Shown one piece after another: positions 8,700-18,441 of a DNA stretch of 64,000 nt. Numbering within the stretch: position 1 is the stretch's first letter; every line of letters begins with the position of its first letter. Source of the stretch: JACNKV01 sp964422145 (lineage in GTDB: Bacteria; Fidelibacterota; Marinisomatia; Marinisomatales; JACNKV01); NCBI GenBank assembly GCA_964422145.1, contig CAYQZV010000002.1, forward strand, positions 1 through 64,000, given 5' to 3'. The position numbers and the translations under genes were made by a program. The notes under the pieces are model-generated. The model worked only from the letters and a program-made list of their open reading frames with translations. It had not been told where the DNA came from and did no database searches.

Positions 8700-9326
8700 T
8701 TACACCTCCTCAAACTTTGTAATGGATCGCTGAACCCAAATAATCAGTCCGAGAATAATAAAGGCTCCGGGAGACAGAACCATCAATCCAACATTAATGT
8801 ATCCGATGTCATAAAAAGCTTGTGGAATTACTTGGAAACCCAAGATAGAACCGCTGCCAAGTATCTCTCTGAAAAAGGATACAACAATCAAAATCAGTCC
8901 ATATCCAAATGCGTTTCCTGCACCATCGAGGAATGCTTTCCCGGGAGTGTTTTGCATAGCAAACGCTTCTGCCCGCCCCATCACGATACAATTCGTAATG
9001 ATCAATCCGACAAACACCGATAATTGTTTACTGATATCATACATATATGCTCTGAGAATCTGATCCGCCACAATTACAAGAGAAGCGATGACGGTCAACA
9101 TGACGATAATCCGAACTCTGTTGGGAATAAACGATCTCAAGAGGGAAATCACGGTATTGGATAAAGATAAAACAAACGTAACGGCTAAGGTCATGACAAT
9201 GGCTGTATCCATTTTAACCGTAACGGCAAGTGCAGAACATATTCCCAAAATCTGCGATGCGATCGGATTATTATGAATCAGCGGATCAACAAGGACTTGT
9301 TGTGATTTTTTACTCAATAAACTCAT
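8700..9326 (-). CDS. nqrD: Na+-NQR subunit D
   Basis: Integral membrane subunit of Na+-NQR with six predicted helices, and partner of NqrE around the membrane-embedded iron centre. Cys30 (ILGICSALAV) and Cys113 (IITNCIVMGRAEAF) are the expected ligands. The 208-residue length is typical. Its start codon overlaps the stop codon of nqrC by one base (shared A at 9326), which implies translational coupling. Its own stop is followed almost at once by nqrE with a strong ribosome site. Identification is firm. Confidence 0.97.
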   Translation of the reverse strand: MSLLSKKSQQVLVDPLIHNNPIASQILGICSALAVTVKMDTAIVMTLAVTFVLSLSNTVISLLRSFIPNRVRIIVMLTVIASLVIVADQILRAYMYDISKQLSVFVGLIITNCIVMGRAEAFAMQNTPGKAFLDGAGNAFGYGLILIVVSFFREILGSGSILGFQVIPQAFYDIGYINVGLMVLSPGAFIILGLIIWVQRSITKFEEV

Positions 9327-10006
9327 TATTCATTCACTCCTTGTCTGATCTTTTTGAAAAACGGATCATAGATGGCTACATCTTCAGCAATGAATTGGTT
9401 CAATCCTTTACAGGTTAATGTTGCGCCTGAAATCCCGTCTACGCGATGAAAAGCGTTTGGATCATTTGGAGAAACCTGGCCTTTTACAATTTCTAACGGA
9501 ACCAAATTATCCAACTCATCCACAATCTTCTTTCCACGGTAGTTTGATGTAAACCATTCTTTGTCAATTTCTCCGCCTAAACCCGGTGTTTCACCATGTT
9601 TATAAAACGTAATGCCCATCACGGTCATTCCATCCGGTTCAATCGCCAAATATCCGTAGACGGTTGACCACAATCCTTTTCCGCTAATCGGGATGGCATA
9701 ACCGCCAACTCCATCAGGCAATTTTTTCACAAAGACAGAATGAGTCCCGTCTGCAACAACATCACCTTGGTTATTCACTTTAAACTCTTCAATTCGTTCT
9801 TTAAAAATAGTCTGAATCTCTTCACCTGATAATTTCATAGATGAATCCTCAGGGATATTCAACGAACTCAAAATATTTTTCTTCATGTCAATCTGTACAT
9901 TCATTTCCTGACGATCTGCCAGTGATGTTGCTGCCACCGATAATAACAGACCTAAAACAATTGTGATAGATGACATGAATGATATCACATAAAGGTTACT
10001 TCGCAT
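9326..10006 (-). CDS. nqrC: Na+-NQR subunit C
   Basis: NqrC is a single-helix periplasmic flavoprotein of Na+-NQR carrying a covalently bound FMN. A membrane helix spans about residues 5-27. The FMN attachment motif is DGISGATLT, with Thr196 as the expected acceptor, which ApbE (5777-6805) would modify. The start is the ATG at 10006, behind AAGGGTGG; the longer frame to 10045 would overlap nqrB by 50 bases. With this start the overlap with nqrB is 11 bases. The protein is 226 residues, a little shorter than the Vibrio subunit but complete. Confidence 0.96.
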   Translation of the reverse strand: MRSNLYVISFMSSITIVLGLLLSVAATSLADRQEMNVQIDMKKNILSSLNIPEDSSMKLSGEEIQTIFKERIEEFKVNNQGDVVADGTHSVFVKKLPDGVGGYAIPISGKGLWSTVYGYLAIEPDGMTVMGITFYKHGETPGLGGEIDKEWFTSNYRGKKIVDELDNLVPLEIVKGQVSPNDPNAFHRVDGISGATLTCKGLNQFIAEDVAIYDPFFKKIRQGVNE

Positions 10007-11147
10007 AACGTGCCACCCTTCTTTTGATATTACCTTGAACAACATAATAATCTATTAACGGTGAAAATGCATTCATCAGAAGAATTGCCAACATAGTTCC
10101 CTCAGGATACGCCGGATTGACCGAACGGATCACAACCGTCAGGAATCCAATCATAAATCCATAAATCCATCGTCCGCTATTTGTATAGGCTCCAGTTACT
10201 GGATCGGTAGCCATAAAGACCGTTCCGAATAAAAATCCACCCATAACCAGATGATAGTGCGGTGTTAAACTCAGCATCGTGTTTGTGGAATATCCCGAGA
10301 AAAGGTTCGTAATAAAACTGGTAACTACAAGTCCCAGCACAGCACTCACCATGATTCTCCATGAACCAATCCGTGTCAGGATCAGGAAACCCGCACCGAT
10401 CAAGATCATAAGTGCGCTGGTCTCTCCTATTGATCCCGGAACCCAACCCATAAATAAATTCCACCAAGAGTAATCAAATTGAGTCATTTGAGACAGTAAT
10501 GAAACCGCGTTTGCACCTTCCTGCGATGCTGAAACAGATAAGGCTGTTGCCCCTGAATAACCGTCTGCAGCAACCCAAACTAAATCCCCGGAAATATTTC
10601 CCGGATAGGAAAAGAATAAAAATGCACGGGCTGTTAGTGCCGGGTTAAAGATATTCATACCTGTTCCGCCGAAAATCATTTTTCCGATCACTACACCGAA
10701 CGATGTTGCAACAGCCACCTGCCATAACGGGATCGTCGCCGGTACAATTAACGGAATTAGCAGTCCGGTAACGAAGAAACCTTCATCTACTTCATGTTTC
10801 CGGATCAACGCAAACAAGATTTCCCAAAATCCTCCTGACAGATAAGAAACCATCAAGATGGGCAGAAAGTATCCCATCCCAACCCAAAGGTTTTCTATCC
10901 ATGATCGGTCGATTCCTAATGCAAGAGCCTGCTGGTAACCGGTATTTATCATTCCGAAAATAACTGCGGGAATCAAGGCAATGATCACCATGGTCATCGC
11001 ACGTTTCAAATCGATGCTGTCACGAATATGCGGACCCGATTTAGTTTGTTTGTTTGTCGCAAAGAAAATTGTATCAAACATCTCAAATATCGGATAGAAA
11101 TATTCCAGCTTCCCGCCTTTTGCAAAATATTTTTCTAACTTATTCAT
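9996..11147 (-). CDS. nqrB: Na+-NQR subunit B
   Basis: NqrB is the central Na+-channel subunit of Na+-NQR. It has about ten membrane helices, a riboflavin and a covalent FMN. The FMN motif GYSGATALS places the acceptor threonine at residue 201. Other conserved segments are GGTGMNIFNPALTARAF near residue 160 and FGTVFMATDPVTGA in the C-terminal third. At 383 residues it lacks the longer N-terminal extension of some gammaproteobacterial versions but is otherwise complete. It follows nqrA by four bases and overlaps nqrC, in the standard A-B-C-D-E-F order. Confidence 0.97.
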   Translation of the reverse strand: MNKLEKYFAKGGKLEYFYPIFEMFDTIFFATNKQTKSGPHIRDSIDLKRAMTMVIIALIPAVIFGMINTGYQQALALGIDRSWIENLWVGMGYFLPILMVSYLSGGFWEILFALIRKHEVDEGFFVTGLLIPLIVPATIPLWQVAVATSFGVVIGKMIFGGTGMNIFNPALTARAFLFFSYPGNISGDLVWVAADGYSGATALSVSASQEGANAVSLLSQMTQFDYSWWNLFMGWVPGSIGETSALMILIGAGFLILTRIGSWRIMVSAVLGLVVTSFITNLFSGYSTNTMLSLTPHYHLVMGGFLFGTVFMATDPVTGAYTNSGRWIYGFMIGFLTVVIRSVNPAYPEGTMLAILLMNAFSPLIDYYVVQGNIKRRVARYAK

Positions 11148-11151
11148 CTTT

Positions 11152-12495
11152 CTACCCTTCCTTCTGCATTAAGGCTAAGCCTTTTTTGATGGCATCACCG
11201 ACATCAACCTTACTTGGACAAGAGAATGAACAAAGCGCAAAATCTTCCGGATCACATTCATAAATACCTAATTTCTCCATTTCTTCAATATCTTTGGCCA
11301 AGATACTCCGATATAAAGGGTTCGGTAAAATATCCATTGGAAGCATATTCTCCCAACTTTCGAACGGGACCATCCCGCGTTCTGCACCATTTTGTAGAGT
11401 TGTGAAATCAAAGAGACGTTTTTTAAAGGCAAGGAATGTTCTTGAAACACTATAAGCACTCTTGCTTGACCCCGGACGAATCCATCCGAGTATCGGCCGT
11501 GCACGACTTATCGGGATAACAGATATTGTTGTTGTGTAAAATCCTAGATAATAATATTTGTTCGCCTTAGTTCCCGTGAGAACATCCCCATGGATGACCC
11601 TGTTTTTTCCGGACTTGACTCTGTTTTCCAATAATAATGACAACGGAGCACCTAGGCGTGTTGAAATATACGCGGGTTTTTCCACGGATGGGCCACCAAG
11701 ACTGATCACCGTACTCGGATCATACTCCCCGGTCAGAAATAATTTCCCCAAGATTACAACATGCTGCGCATTCACCGTCCATACAACTTCATTGGGATTG
11801 ATCGGATCAACATGGTGAATTTGAATCCCAACATTTCCGGCAGGATGCGGACCTTTAATCGTGTGAACTTCCACATTTTTCATGTGGCACAGTTCCGATG
11901 ATTTTCGGATGGTGAGATGCGTTTTCCCTTTGGTAAGATTGGTAAGCACATCTAATCCGGCTTGAAATTCTTTCTCTTTCCCGGATAATGCCAGTTCCAG
12001 ATCAACTCCGAGAGGATTAGTGTTTACTCCGGATACGAATATGGCTTTGGGTTCATCAGAGGGGTTCGCTACTTGATTATAGGGTCTCTGTCGGATAATC
12101 GGCCAAAGATTAGCATTTAACAGTGCTTCAGTGACTTTCTCTTTCCCTAAGCTGATCAATGAATCGGGAGTGAATTTTTCAGCGATTTCTACAGGTTCAT
12201 CTTTATCTAATTCAATGATAATTCGTTCAATCACTCGTCTGGCACCATACTGTATTTTGTGGATTGTTCCTCCACCCGGGGAAGCAAATTTAATTTCCGG
12301 CCGAAGTTTATCAAAGAACAGCGCAGTCCCTCGTTTTACAGAATCTCCTTCTTTTACCAGCAATTTCGGCTTAACAGATGGAAATTCAATCGGGATCAGG
12401 GCAACGGATGATGGTGAATCGCTGGGTATGATTTCCTTAGCTGGAACACCTGCGATACGAATATCATGCCCTTTGGTTAATTTAATATCAGACAT
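11152..12495 (-). CDS. nqrA: Na+-NQR subunit A
   Basis: NqrA is the cytoplasmic, cofactor-poor subunit of Na+-NQR implicated in quinone binding. The 447-residue protein opens with the family-typical KLTKGHDIRIAG and contains KRGTALFFDK, SPGGGTIHKI and a C-terminal region with the cysteine segment CDPEDFALCSFSCPSK. It starts only 19 bases after the nuoN stop, so the NQR genes probably continue the nuo transcript. The context, with nqrB four bases downstream, leaves no doubt about identity. Confidence 0.97.
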   Translation of the reverse strand: MSDIKLTKGHDIRIAGVPAKEIIPSDSPSSVALIPIEFPSVKPKLLVKEGDSVKRGTALFFDKLRPEIKFASPGGGTIHKIQYGARRVIERIIIELDKDEPVEIAEKFTPDSLISLGKEKVTEALLNANLWPIIRQRPYNQVANPSDEPKAIFVSGVNTNPLGVDLELALSGKEKEFQAGLDVLTNLTKGKTHLTIRKSSELCHMKNVEVHTIKGPHPAGNVGIQIHHVDPINPNEVVWTVNAQHVVILGKLFLTGEYDPSTVISLGGPSVEKPAYISTRLGAPLSLLLENRVKSGKNRVIHGDVLTGTKANKYYYLGFYTTTISVIPISRARPILGWIRPGSSKSAYSVSRTFLAFKKRLFDFTTLQNGAERGMVPFESWENMLPMDILPNPLYRSILAKDIEEMEKLGIYECDPEDFALCSFSCPSKVDVGDAIKKGLALMQKEG

Positions 12496-12514
12496 GTTGT
12501 ATTTCGTTGATAGG

Positions 12515-14005
12515 TTATTGAATTTGGGTAAAGAAAATCAGGGAATTTCTCACCCAATCAGCGATCGGTGCCCAGTAGACACCAAAAAATATTACACCTA
12601 GTGCAAAGACACTTAATAGAATAGACATAAGTCTAGACGGAGGAATCAGTTCAGATTGAGGCTCGCCTTTTAAAAACATGGCTTTAATCACCCGCATATA
12701 ATAATACAGTGAAATAACACTGTTGACAGCTCCGGCAAATGCTAACCAATAAAATGATGGCCCTGCTTTAATTACCGCAGCAAAAAGGTAAAACTTTCCA
12801 ATGAATCCTGCGGTGGGAGGAATTCCGGTTAATGACAGCATAAAGATTGTCATTACTGTACCCACAAGCGGCATTTTCCATCCTAAGCCGGTATAATCTT
12901 CCAGTTGTTCACCACCGGTTTGGTTTCGCACAACCATGACGACAACAAATGCACCCAGGTTCATCATCGTATACATGACCAGATAAATTAGAATGGAATA
13001 CACTCCTTCTATTGAAAGTAACGGGAGTGCCATCAGCATATATCCGGCATGAGCAATACTGGAATAAGCCAGCATTCGTTTTACATTGGTTTGCTGCAAT
13101 GCGACGAGGTTCCCAAGTGTCATTGTAATGACAGCTAACACTGCAATCAATTGCGGCCAAGGCAAACTTGAACCACCTAACCCCTCACCAGGGATAAGAA
13201 GATTACCATCCGTAAATATCGAATGGAAAAATCGAATGAGAAGAGCAAATCCTGCCGCTTTCGGTGCAACAGATAAATAAGCTGTAACGGGAGTGGGAGC
13301 GCCTTCATACACATCCGGTGTCCAAAAATGGAAAGGAACTGCGGAGATCTTATATCCAAACCCGGCTAAAATCAGAGCGGAAGCAACAATCAGTGCAAAA
13401 TCTGCTGAACCGGATAAATTGCTGAGTTCAGCTTGAACGGCTGTGAAGTTTGTTGAGCCCGTCAATCCAAAAAGAATGCTCAATCCAAATAACATCAAAC
13501 CCGAAGAAAAAGCTCCGTAAATCACATACTTTAACGAAGATTCATTTGAGCGCTGATTGTTCTTCAAGTATCCAGCTAAAATAAATGATGATATCGAGAC
13601 AACTTCTATCGATAAATAAACCATGATCAAGTCAATCGAGGAAACCATTAGATACATCCCGAATGTCAATGCTGTGATCAGAATGTAATATTCTCCAACC
13701 TGGTATTCTTTTAACTCATCATTTTCTCTGCTGATAAAAATAATGAAGACAGTTGCAATGGTAATTAAACTTTTAAAGAAGACAGAAAATGAATCAAAAA
13801 CTAATGTTCCCATGAACAAACTTGTCATCCCCTGACCATGCGATAACCCTAAAACGGCTAAAGACAAAAGAAGTCCGACCAATACAAAAATACCGACCTT
13901 GTGATCATCTTCCTTTTTGACCAAATCATAAATGATGGCGAGTAAAATCGTACCAACAAGGACAAATTCAGGAAGGAAATAGGATAAGCTTTGAAGATTA
14001 TTCAT
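12515..14005 (-). CDS. nuoN: NADH-quinone oxidoreductase subunit N
   Basis: NuoN is one of three antiporter-like proton-pumping subunits in the membrane arm of complex I. It has about 14 predicted helices in 496 residues and the family segments SIEVVSISSFILAGY near residue 130, PFHFWTPDVYEGAPTPV near residue 225 and KRMLAYSSIAHAGY near residue 310, carrying charged residues of the pumping channel. It is the last nuo gene; its end lies 19 bases from the start of nqrA. Identification is firm. Confidence 0.97.
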   Translation of the reverse strand: MNNLQSLSYFLPEFVLVGTILLAIIYDLVKKEDDHKVGIFVLVGLLLSLAVLGLSHGQGMTSLFMGTLVFDSFSVFFKSLITIATVFIIFISRENDELKEYQVGEYYILITALTFGMYLMVSSIDLIMVYLSIEVVSISSFILAGYLKNNQRSNESSLKYVIYGAFSSGLMLFGLSILFGLTGSTNFTAVQAELSNLSGSADFALIVASALILAGFGYKISAVPFHFWTPDVYEGAPTPVTAYLSVAPKAAGFALLIRFFHSIFTDGNLLIPGEGLGGSSLPWPQLIAVLAVITMTLGNLVALQQTNVKRMLAYSSIAHAGYMLMALPLLSIEGVYSILIYLVMYTMMNLGAFVVVMVVRNQTGGEQLEDYTGLGWKMPLVGTVMTIFMLSLTGIPPTAGFIGKFYLFAAVIKAGPSFYWLAFAGAVNSVISLYYYMRVIKAMFLKGEPQSELIPPSRLMSILLSVFALGVIFFGVYWAPIADWVRNSLIFFTQIQ

Positions 14006-14007
14006 TG

Positions 14008-15555
14008 TTACATTCCGGCAATACTGCCTACCGATACAACTTGATCAATTAACACAGATATCGTTTCACGAATGATATCCAGGAACGGTTTGGGATAAAT
14101 ACCTAAGATCAATGTAATGATAATCAGCGGAATCACTGTGAACAATTCACGTCCGTTAATTTCAGGTAAATCTTTATATTTTTCATTGAGCTCGCCAAAG
14201 AAAATCCGTTTATAAGCCGACAAGAAGTAAGCTGCATTTAACAAAATCCCGATCGTTGATATGATAACAATCGTTTTGAAAATCGGGAAAGCACCAATGA
14301 AGCACATAAACTCACTGATAAACCCGGATAATCCAGGCAAACCTAAACCACCAAAAAATGCAACCATAGCCATCCCGGCGTAAATCGGCATTTGTTTTGC
14401 AATACCACCGAAGCCGTCGATATTACGGTGATGTGCTCTTTCGTAGATCACACCGACTAAAATAAAGAGCATAGCTGAAATAGTACCATGATTAAACATT
14501 TGGAATACGGCTCCGCTTAATCCGGCTTGTGCAGCAGTATAGTCTTGACCATTTACGCTGGAAGCGGCAATCACGGCGGCCATACCGATCAAAGCATAAC
14601 CCATGTGGTTAATACTGGAATAAGCCACTAATTTTTTTAGGTCTTTTTGTGCCATCGCGCATAATGCACCCCAAATGACGTTGATCAAACCCAACACAGC
14701 TAACGCTCCCGCGAACCAGAATACCGCTTCCGGCAGCATTGTATAATTAACTCTCAACATTCCGTATAAACCTAATTTCAGCAAAACACCCGCCAGAATA
14801 ACAGAAATAGCTGTGGGCGCTTCAACGTGAGCCAACGGCAGCCAAGTATGGAATGGGAATACGGGAACTTTTATCGCAAATCCAATAAATAGAAGTATCC
14901 AAATGATCTTGATTGCACCGATTCCCCACCAGACTACACCGTTTAATGCAGATGGTGCTCTTTCCATGAGCAGGATCATATCAAATGTATTTCCGCAAGT
15001 AAAATACAATGCCAATATTGCGATCAGCATGGTTACGGATCCTACCAATGTATATAAAAAGAACTTAATCGCAGCATATTCTTTTTGCGGACCGCCCCAC
15101 ATACCAATCAGGAAATACATTGGCAGCAGCATGACTTCCCAAAATACATAGAACAGGAAGAAGTCCAAAGATACAAATACACCCATCATTCCAGTATCGA
15201 GCAAAAGGAATAATGCAAAATATCCTTTCGTCGCTTTGTCTGTATTCCAGCTTACAAAGATCGCCAGAAAAGATAATAGCGCCGTCAGAATCACCATCGG
15301 CAGACTAAGACCATCTACACCGAGTGCATACGCAATATTGAAAGACGGTATCCAACTTCGATATTCGGTAAATTGGAAAGATCCGAATCCGGAATCAAAA
15401 TTGAGCCAAAGCATAACCGCCATCCATAACTGCAATCCTGTGGCAACTGCAGCGATGATTTTGATCACTTCTTTTTTATCTCTTGGTACAAACAGGATTG
15501 CAATCAACCCCACAATGGGAAGCCACACAATCCAGCTTAGTATATTTGCTACCAT
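14008..15555 (-). CDS. nuoM: NADH-quinone oxidoreductase subunit M
   Basis: Second antiporter-like subunit of the complex I membrane arm, 515 residues. Characteristic segments are FWEVMLLPMYFLIG near residue 135, with the conserved helix-5 glutamate, FPFHTWLPLAHVEAPTAIS near residue 230, and KKLVAYSSINHMGYALIG near residue 310. It is separated from nuoN by two bases and lies 32 bases after nuoL. Nothing is missing compared with family members. Confidence 0.97.
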   Translation of the reverse strand: MVANILSWIVWLPIVGLIAILFVPRDKKEVIKIIAAVATGLQLWMAVMLWLNFDSGFGSFQFTEYRSWIPSFNIAYALGVDGLSLPMVILTALLSFLAIFVSWNTDKATKGYFALFLLLDTGMMGVFVSLDFFLFYVFWEVMLLPMYFLIGMWGGPQKEYAAIKFFLYTLVGSVTMLIAILALYFTCGNTFDMILLMERAPSALNGVVWWGIGAIKIIWILLFIGFAIKVPVFPFHTWLPLAHVEAPTAISVILAGVLLKLGLYGMLRVNYTMLPEAVFWFAGALAVLGLINVIWGALCAMAQKDLKKLVAYSSINHMGYALIGMAAVIAASSVNGQDYTAAQAGLSGAVFQMFNHGTISAMLFILVGVIYERAHHRNIDGFGGIAKQMPIYAGMAMVAFFGGLGLPGLSGFISEFMCFIGAFPIFKTIVIISTIGILLNAAYFLSAYKRIFFGELNEKYKDLPEINGRELFTVIPLIIITLILGIYPKPFLDIIRETISVLIDQVVSVGSIAGM

Positions 15556-15587
15556 AATATTTCCTTAAAAAATCTTTATTCCTATTC

Positions 15588-17651
15588 TCAAATCAATGTC
15601 TGAAGAATAATAATGAGTATCATTCCAGCTGCGGCAAATAGAATATAATTCTGCAGCCTTCCTGTTTGAAGTCCTTTTAACCATATCCCAAATCGTTGTG
15701 CTATACGCCCAAACCCATCTACAACCCACTGATCTAATCCATCATAATCTGTAATTCCACTGAGTTTTGAGATCCAATTTGTCAACCTGCCAAATCCATC
15801 AATCACATATTTATCATAGAGATCCCAATCCAAATAGGCAACGGCTCCTGCTAATTTGTAAAACGGGTTATAAATGAATTTCTCATAGAGTTCATCTATG
15901 TAAAATTTATTGTAGGACAACTTGTATAAAGGGCTGAGTTTCTTTGCCCAAGACTCAGCAGAGAATACTTTTTTATAGTACATCAACCATGCCAGCAAAA
16001 TTCCCAGACCGGCAACACATAAGGATAAAATCATTGCAGGAATATGGGCATGGTGAATTCCTTCTGCAATTTCATGTGCGGTCGGGGCACCCCAAACAAA
16101 CGAGGACTTAGCCTGAATCAATTCTCTAAACCACCCGTGGTCAGAGAAAGGATTAAAATGCGGTAACGTATAAAATATGAACACACTCAACGTTCCTAAT
16201 AAAACCAGCGGGAATGTCATCTCCATCGGTGATTCATGGATATCGTCATATAAGTCTTCTCTTTTTGGCTCATGATGAAACGTCATGAAAATTAAACGGA
16301 ACATATAAAATGCTGTGATCATGGCTGCACCAAATCCAAAGATCGGTAGTAAGAAATGGTGAGGATGATGTGATGCAAAGGATAATGTCCCGGCAAGGAT
16401 GGCATCTTTGGATAGGAATCCTGAGAAAAACGGCACCCCGGAAATAGCTAAAGTACTGATCAACATAGACCAGTATGTAATGGGCATTTTGTGTTTGAAT
16501 CCGCCCATATTACGCATATCCTGCGGGTCCGTGTCATGGTCGTGTTTCTTATGTAATGCGTGGTGCATTGCATGGATAACACTTCCTGAACCGTAAAACA
16601 AATTGGCCTTAAAAGCAGCATGAGTTAATAAATGGAAGAAAGCGGCTACGTAAGCACCCGTTCCAACAGACATTATCATATACCCGAGCTGACTCACCGT
16701 CGAATAGGCTAATACTTTTTTAATATCGTTTTGAGTGATGGCAATGACGGATGCAAAAATAGCTGTAATTCCACCAATATAGGCAACAAATACCAGTGCA
16801 TCCGGAGTGAGAATCGGGAATAATCGAACCACCATAAATACACCGGCTGCAACCATAGTGGCGGCATGCATCAAAGCAGAAACCGGAGTAGGTCCTTCCA
16901 TCGCATCAGGCAGCCAGATGTGCAGAGGAACTTGAGATGATTTACCCATCGCCCCCATGAACAAGCAAATCCCTGCCCATGTCAATATACTCAATCCAAG
17001 GAAATTGCCTGTTACTTTTCCATCAGCAACACCGGCAAATATATCACTGTATGTTATAGAGCCGATGGCCGTAAAGAGAAGCATAATCCCGATAAAGAAT
17101 CCAATATCTCCAACGCGATTGGTTAAAAATGCTTTCATGCTGGCATCGGATGCTGATTTCTTTTCAAACCAATGTCCTATCAGTAAGTAAGAACTGAGTC
17201 CGACAAGTTCCCAACTCATATAAAGCAGCATCAAGTTGTTGGAAACCACAATCCCGTTCATACTGAACGTAAATAATGACAAGTATGCATAGTACCGTGA
17301 ATACCGGACATCTCCTTCCATGTATTTCAACGAAAAGATATGACTCATCGAGGAAATCAGAGAAACGACAAGCAGCATGGTGATCGTGATATTATCTACA
17401 AGAAAACCAAGGCTGATATTAAAAGCGCCAAGATTAATCCAAGTAAAGGATATCTCTTGGCTGAAATCCGGATCATAATTCAACAGCATCCCGGCAAACA
17501 ATGCGATAGACAATGCCAAAGAGGTCAGGATAGCACCGATAGAGACCCAATCGCCTTGTCTTGGAAGCCGCTTGCCAAACAGGATGTTGATCAGAAATGC
17601 TGCTAAGGGCAGCAGGTAAATCCAAATGGTATATTCAATAAAAATGTTCAT
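15588..17651 (-). CDS. nuoL: NADH-quinone oxidoreductase subunit L
   Basis: NuoL is the distal antiporter-like subunit, 687 residues, with a C-terminal extension that in known structures forms the long lateral helix along the membrane arm. Recognisable segments are SWELVGLSSYLLIGHW near residue 145, QVPLHIWLPDAMEGPTPVS near residue 240 and KKVLAYSTVSQLGYM near residue 315. A histidine-rich loop follows (HAMHHALHKKHDHD, near residue 365). The start overlaps the nuoK stop by four bases (ATGA). Identification is firm. Confidence 0.97.
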   Translation of the reverse strand: MNIFIEYTIWIYLLPLAAFLINILFGKRLPRQGDWVSIGAILTSLALSIALFAGMLLNYDPDFSQEISFTWINLGAFNISLGFLVDNITITMLLVVSLISSMSHIFSLKYMEGDVRYSRYYAYLSLFTFSMNGIVVSNNLMLLYMSWELVGLSSYLLIGHWFEKKSASDASMKAFLTNRVGDIGFFIGIMLLFTAIGSITYSDIFAGVADGKVTGNFLGLSILTWAGICLFMGAMGKSSQVPLHIWLPDAMEGPTPVSALMHAATMVAAGVFMVVRLFPILTPDALVFVAYIGGITAIFASVIAITQNDIKKVLAYSTVSQLGYMIMSVGTGAYVAAFFHLLTHAAFKANLFYGSGSVIHAMHHALHKKHDHDTDPQDMRNMGGFKHKMPITYWSMLISTLAISGVPFFSGFLSKDAILAGTLSFASHHPHHFLLPIFGFGAAMITAFYMFRLIFMTFHHEPKREDLYDDIHESPMEMTFPLVLLGTLSVFIFYTLPHFNPFSDHGWFRELIQAKSSFVWGAPTAHEIAEGIHHAHIPAMILSLCVAGLGILLAWLMYYKKVFSAESWAKKLSPLYKLSYNKFYIDELYEKFIYNPFYKLAGAVAYLDWDLYDKYVIDGFGRLTNWISKLSGITDYDGLDQWVVDGFGRIAQRFGIWLKGLQTGRLQNYILFAAAGMILIIILQTLI

Positions 17652-17953
17652 TGCTTCAAGTACCGAGCTTCATCAACATTGATAGAATTGAAATTATTAT
17701 AGAGATTGATAATGATCGCAAGAGCGACTGCGGCTTCAGCGGCAGCCAAAATAATAACAAAAAGCGCAAATACATGTCCGCTCATGTTCATTCCGCCATA
17801 ACGGGCAAAAGAAACAAAATTCAAGTTTGCAGCATTCAAAATCAATTCCACACCCATTAACACAGCGATGGCATTTCTTCGAGTGATCACAGCAAATACC
17901 CCAAGTGAAAACAGGATAGACGCAATGATCAAATATGTCGTTAAACTATCCAT
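17648..17953 (-). CDS. nuoK: NADH-quinone oxidoreductase subunit K
   Basis: A small membrane subunit of 101 residues with three helices. Conserved glutamates involved in proton transfer lie in MGVELILNAANLNF (helix 2) and in AAAEAAVALAI (helix 3). It overlaps nuoJ by one base at its start and nuoL by four bases at its end, a classic tightly coupled arrangement. Identification is firm. Confidence 0.97.
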   Translation of the reverse strand: MDSLTTYLIIASILFSLGVFAVITRRNAIAVLMGVELILNAANLNFVSFARYGGMNMSGHVFALFVIILAAAEAAVALAIIINLYNNFNSINVDEARYLKQ

Positions 17954-18441
17954 TATTTGGTTTTCCTCGATAACATGGCTGCTCCAATTAATGCAATCAG
18001 AAGCAACACAGAAGCAACTTCAAATGGCAGTAAATATTCATTCATGAGTAATCTACCCAGATGATCAACCGTTGATGTCGGTTCCATTGCACTTAGATTT
18101 TTCCATGGTGTTTTTAACATCATCCATATCAACAATCCAAGGATGGAGAGTACTACAACCCCTCCGGCTGACTTTTGAACACTGGTATGAGAAATGTTCA
18201 CCGAACGAATCTTGTTGGTCAACATAATTCCAAAGATAATCAAGACTAATATTCCACCGATGTAGATCATCACTTGCACACCTGCCATAAAATCAGCCCA
18301 TAGAAATGCATAAAGTCCTGCTACTCCAAAAAATGTGAAAAGCAGTGCCACTGCAGCATGGACAAGATTTTTATTCAATACAACAAATCCCGCACTAATG
18401 ACGGTCATCGCTGCAACGATCCAGAAAACAATCTCAGCCAT
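17953..18441 (-). CDS. nuoJ: NADH-quinone oxidoreductase subunit J
   Basis: Membrane subunit J (162 residues, five helices) of complex I. The segment ADFMAGVQVMIYIGGILVL around residue 50 is the conserved helix 3 that undergoes a pi-bulge change in known structures. The start overlaps the nuoI stop region by eight bases. A hydrophilic stretch around residues 115-130 separates the last two helices. Identification is firm. Confidence 0.97.
   Translation of the reverse strand: MAEIVFWIVAAMTVISAGFVVLNKNLVHAAVALLFTFFGVAGLYAFLWADFMAGVQVMIYIGGILVLIIFGIMLTNKIRSVNISHTSVQKSAGGVVVLSILGLLIWMMLKTPWKNLSAMEPTSTVDHLGRLLMNEYLLPFEVASVLLLIALIGAAMLSRKTK

Noticed and set aside
12131..12601. A 156-codon open frame on the + strand opposite nqrA and the end of nuoN
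   Set aside because: It crosses two real genes in antisense, with no ribosome site and no family features.
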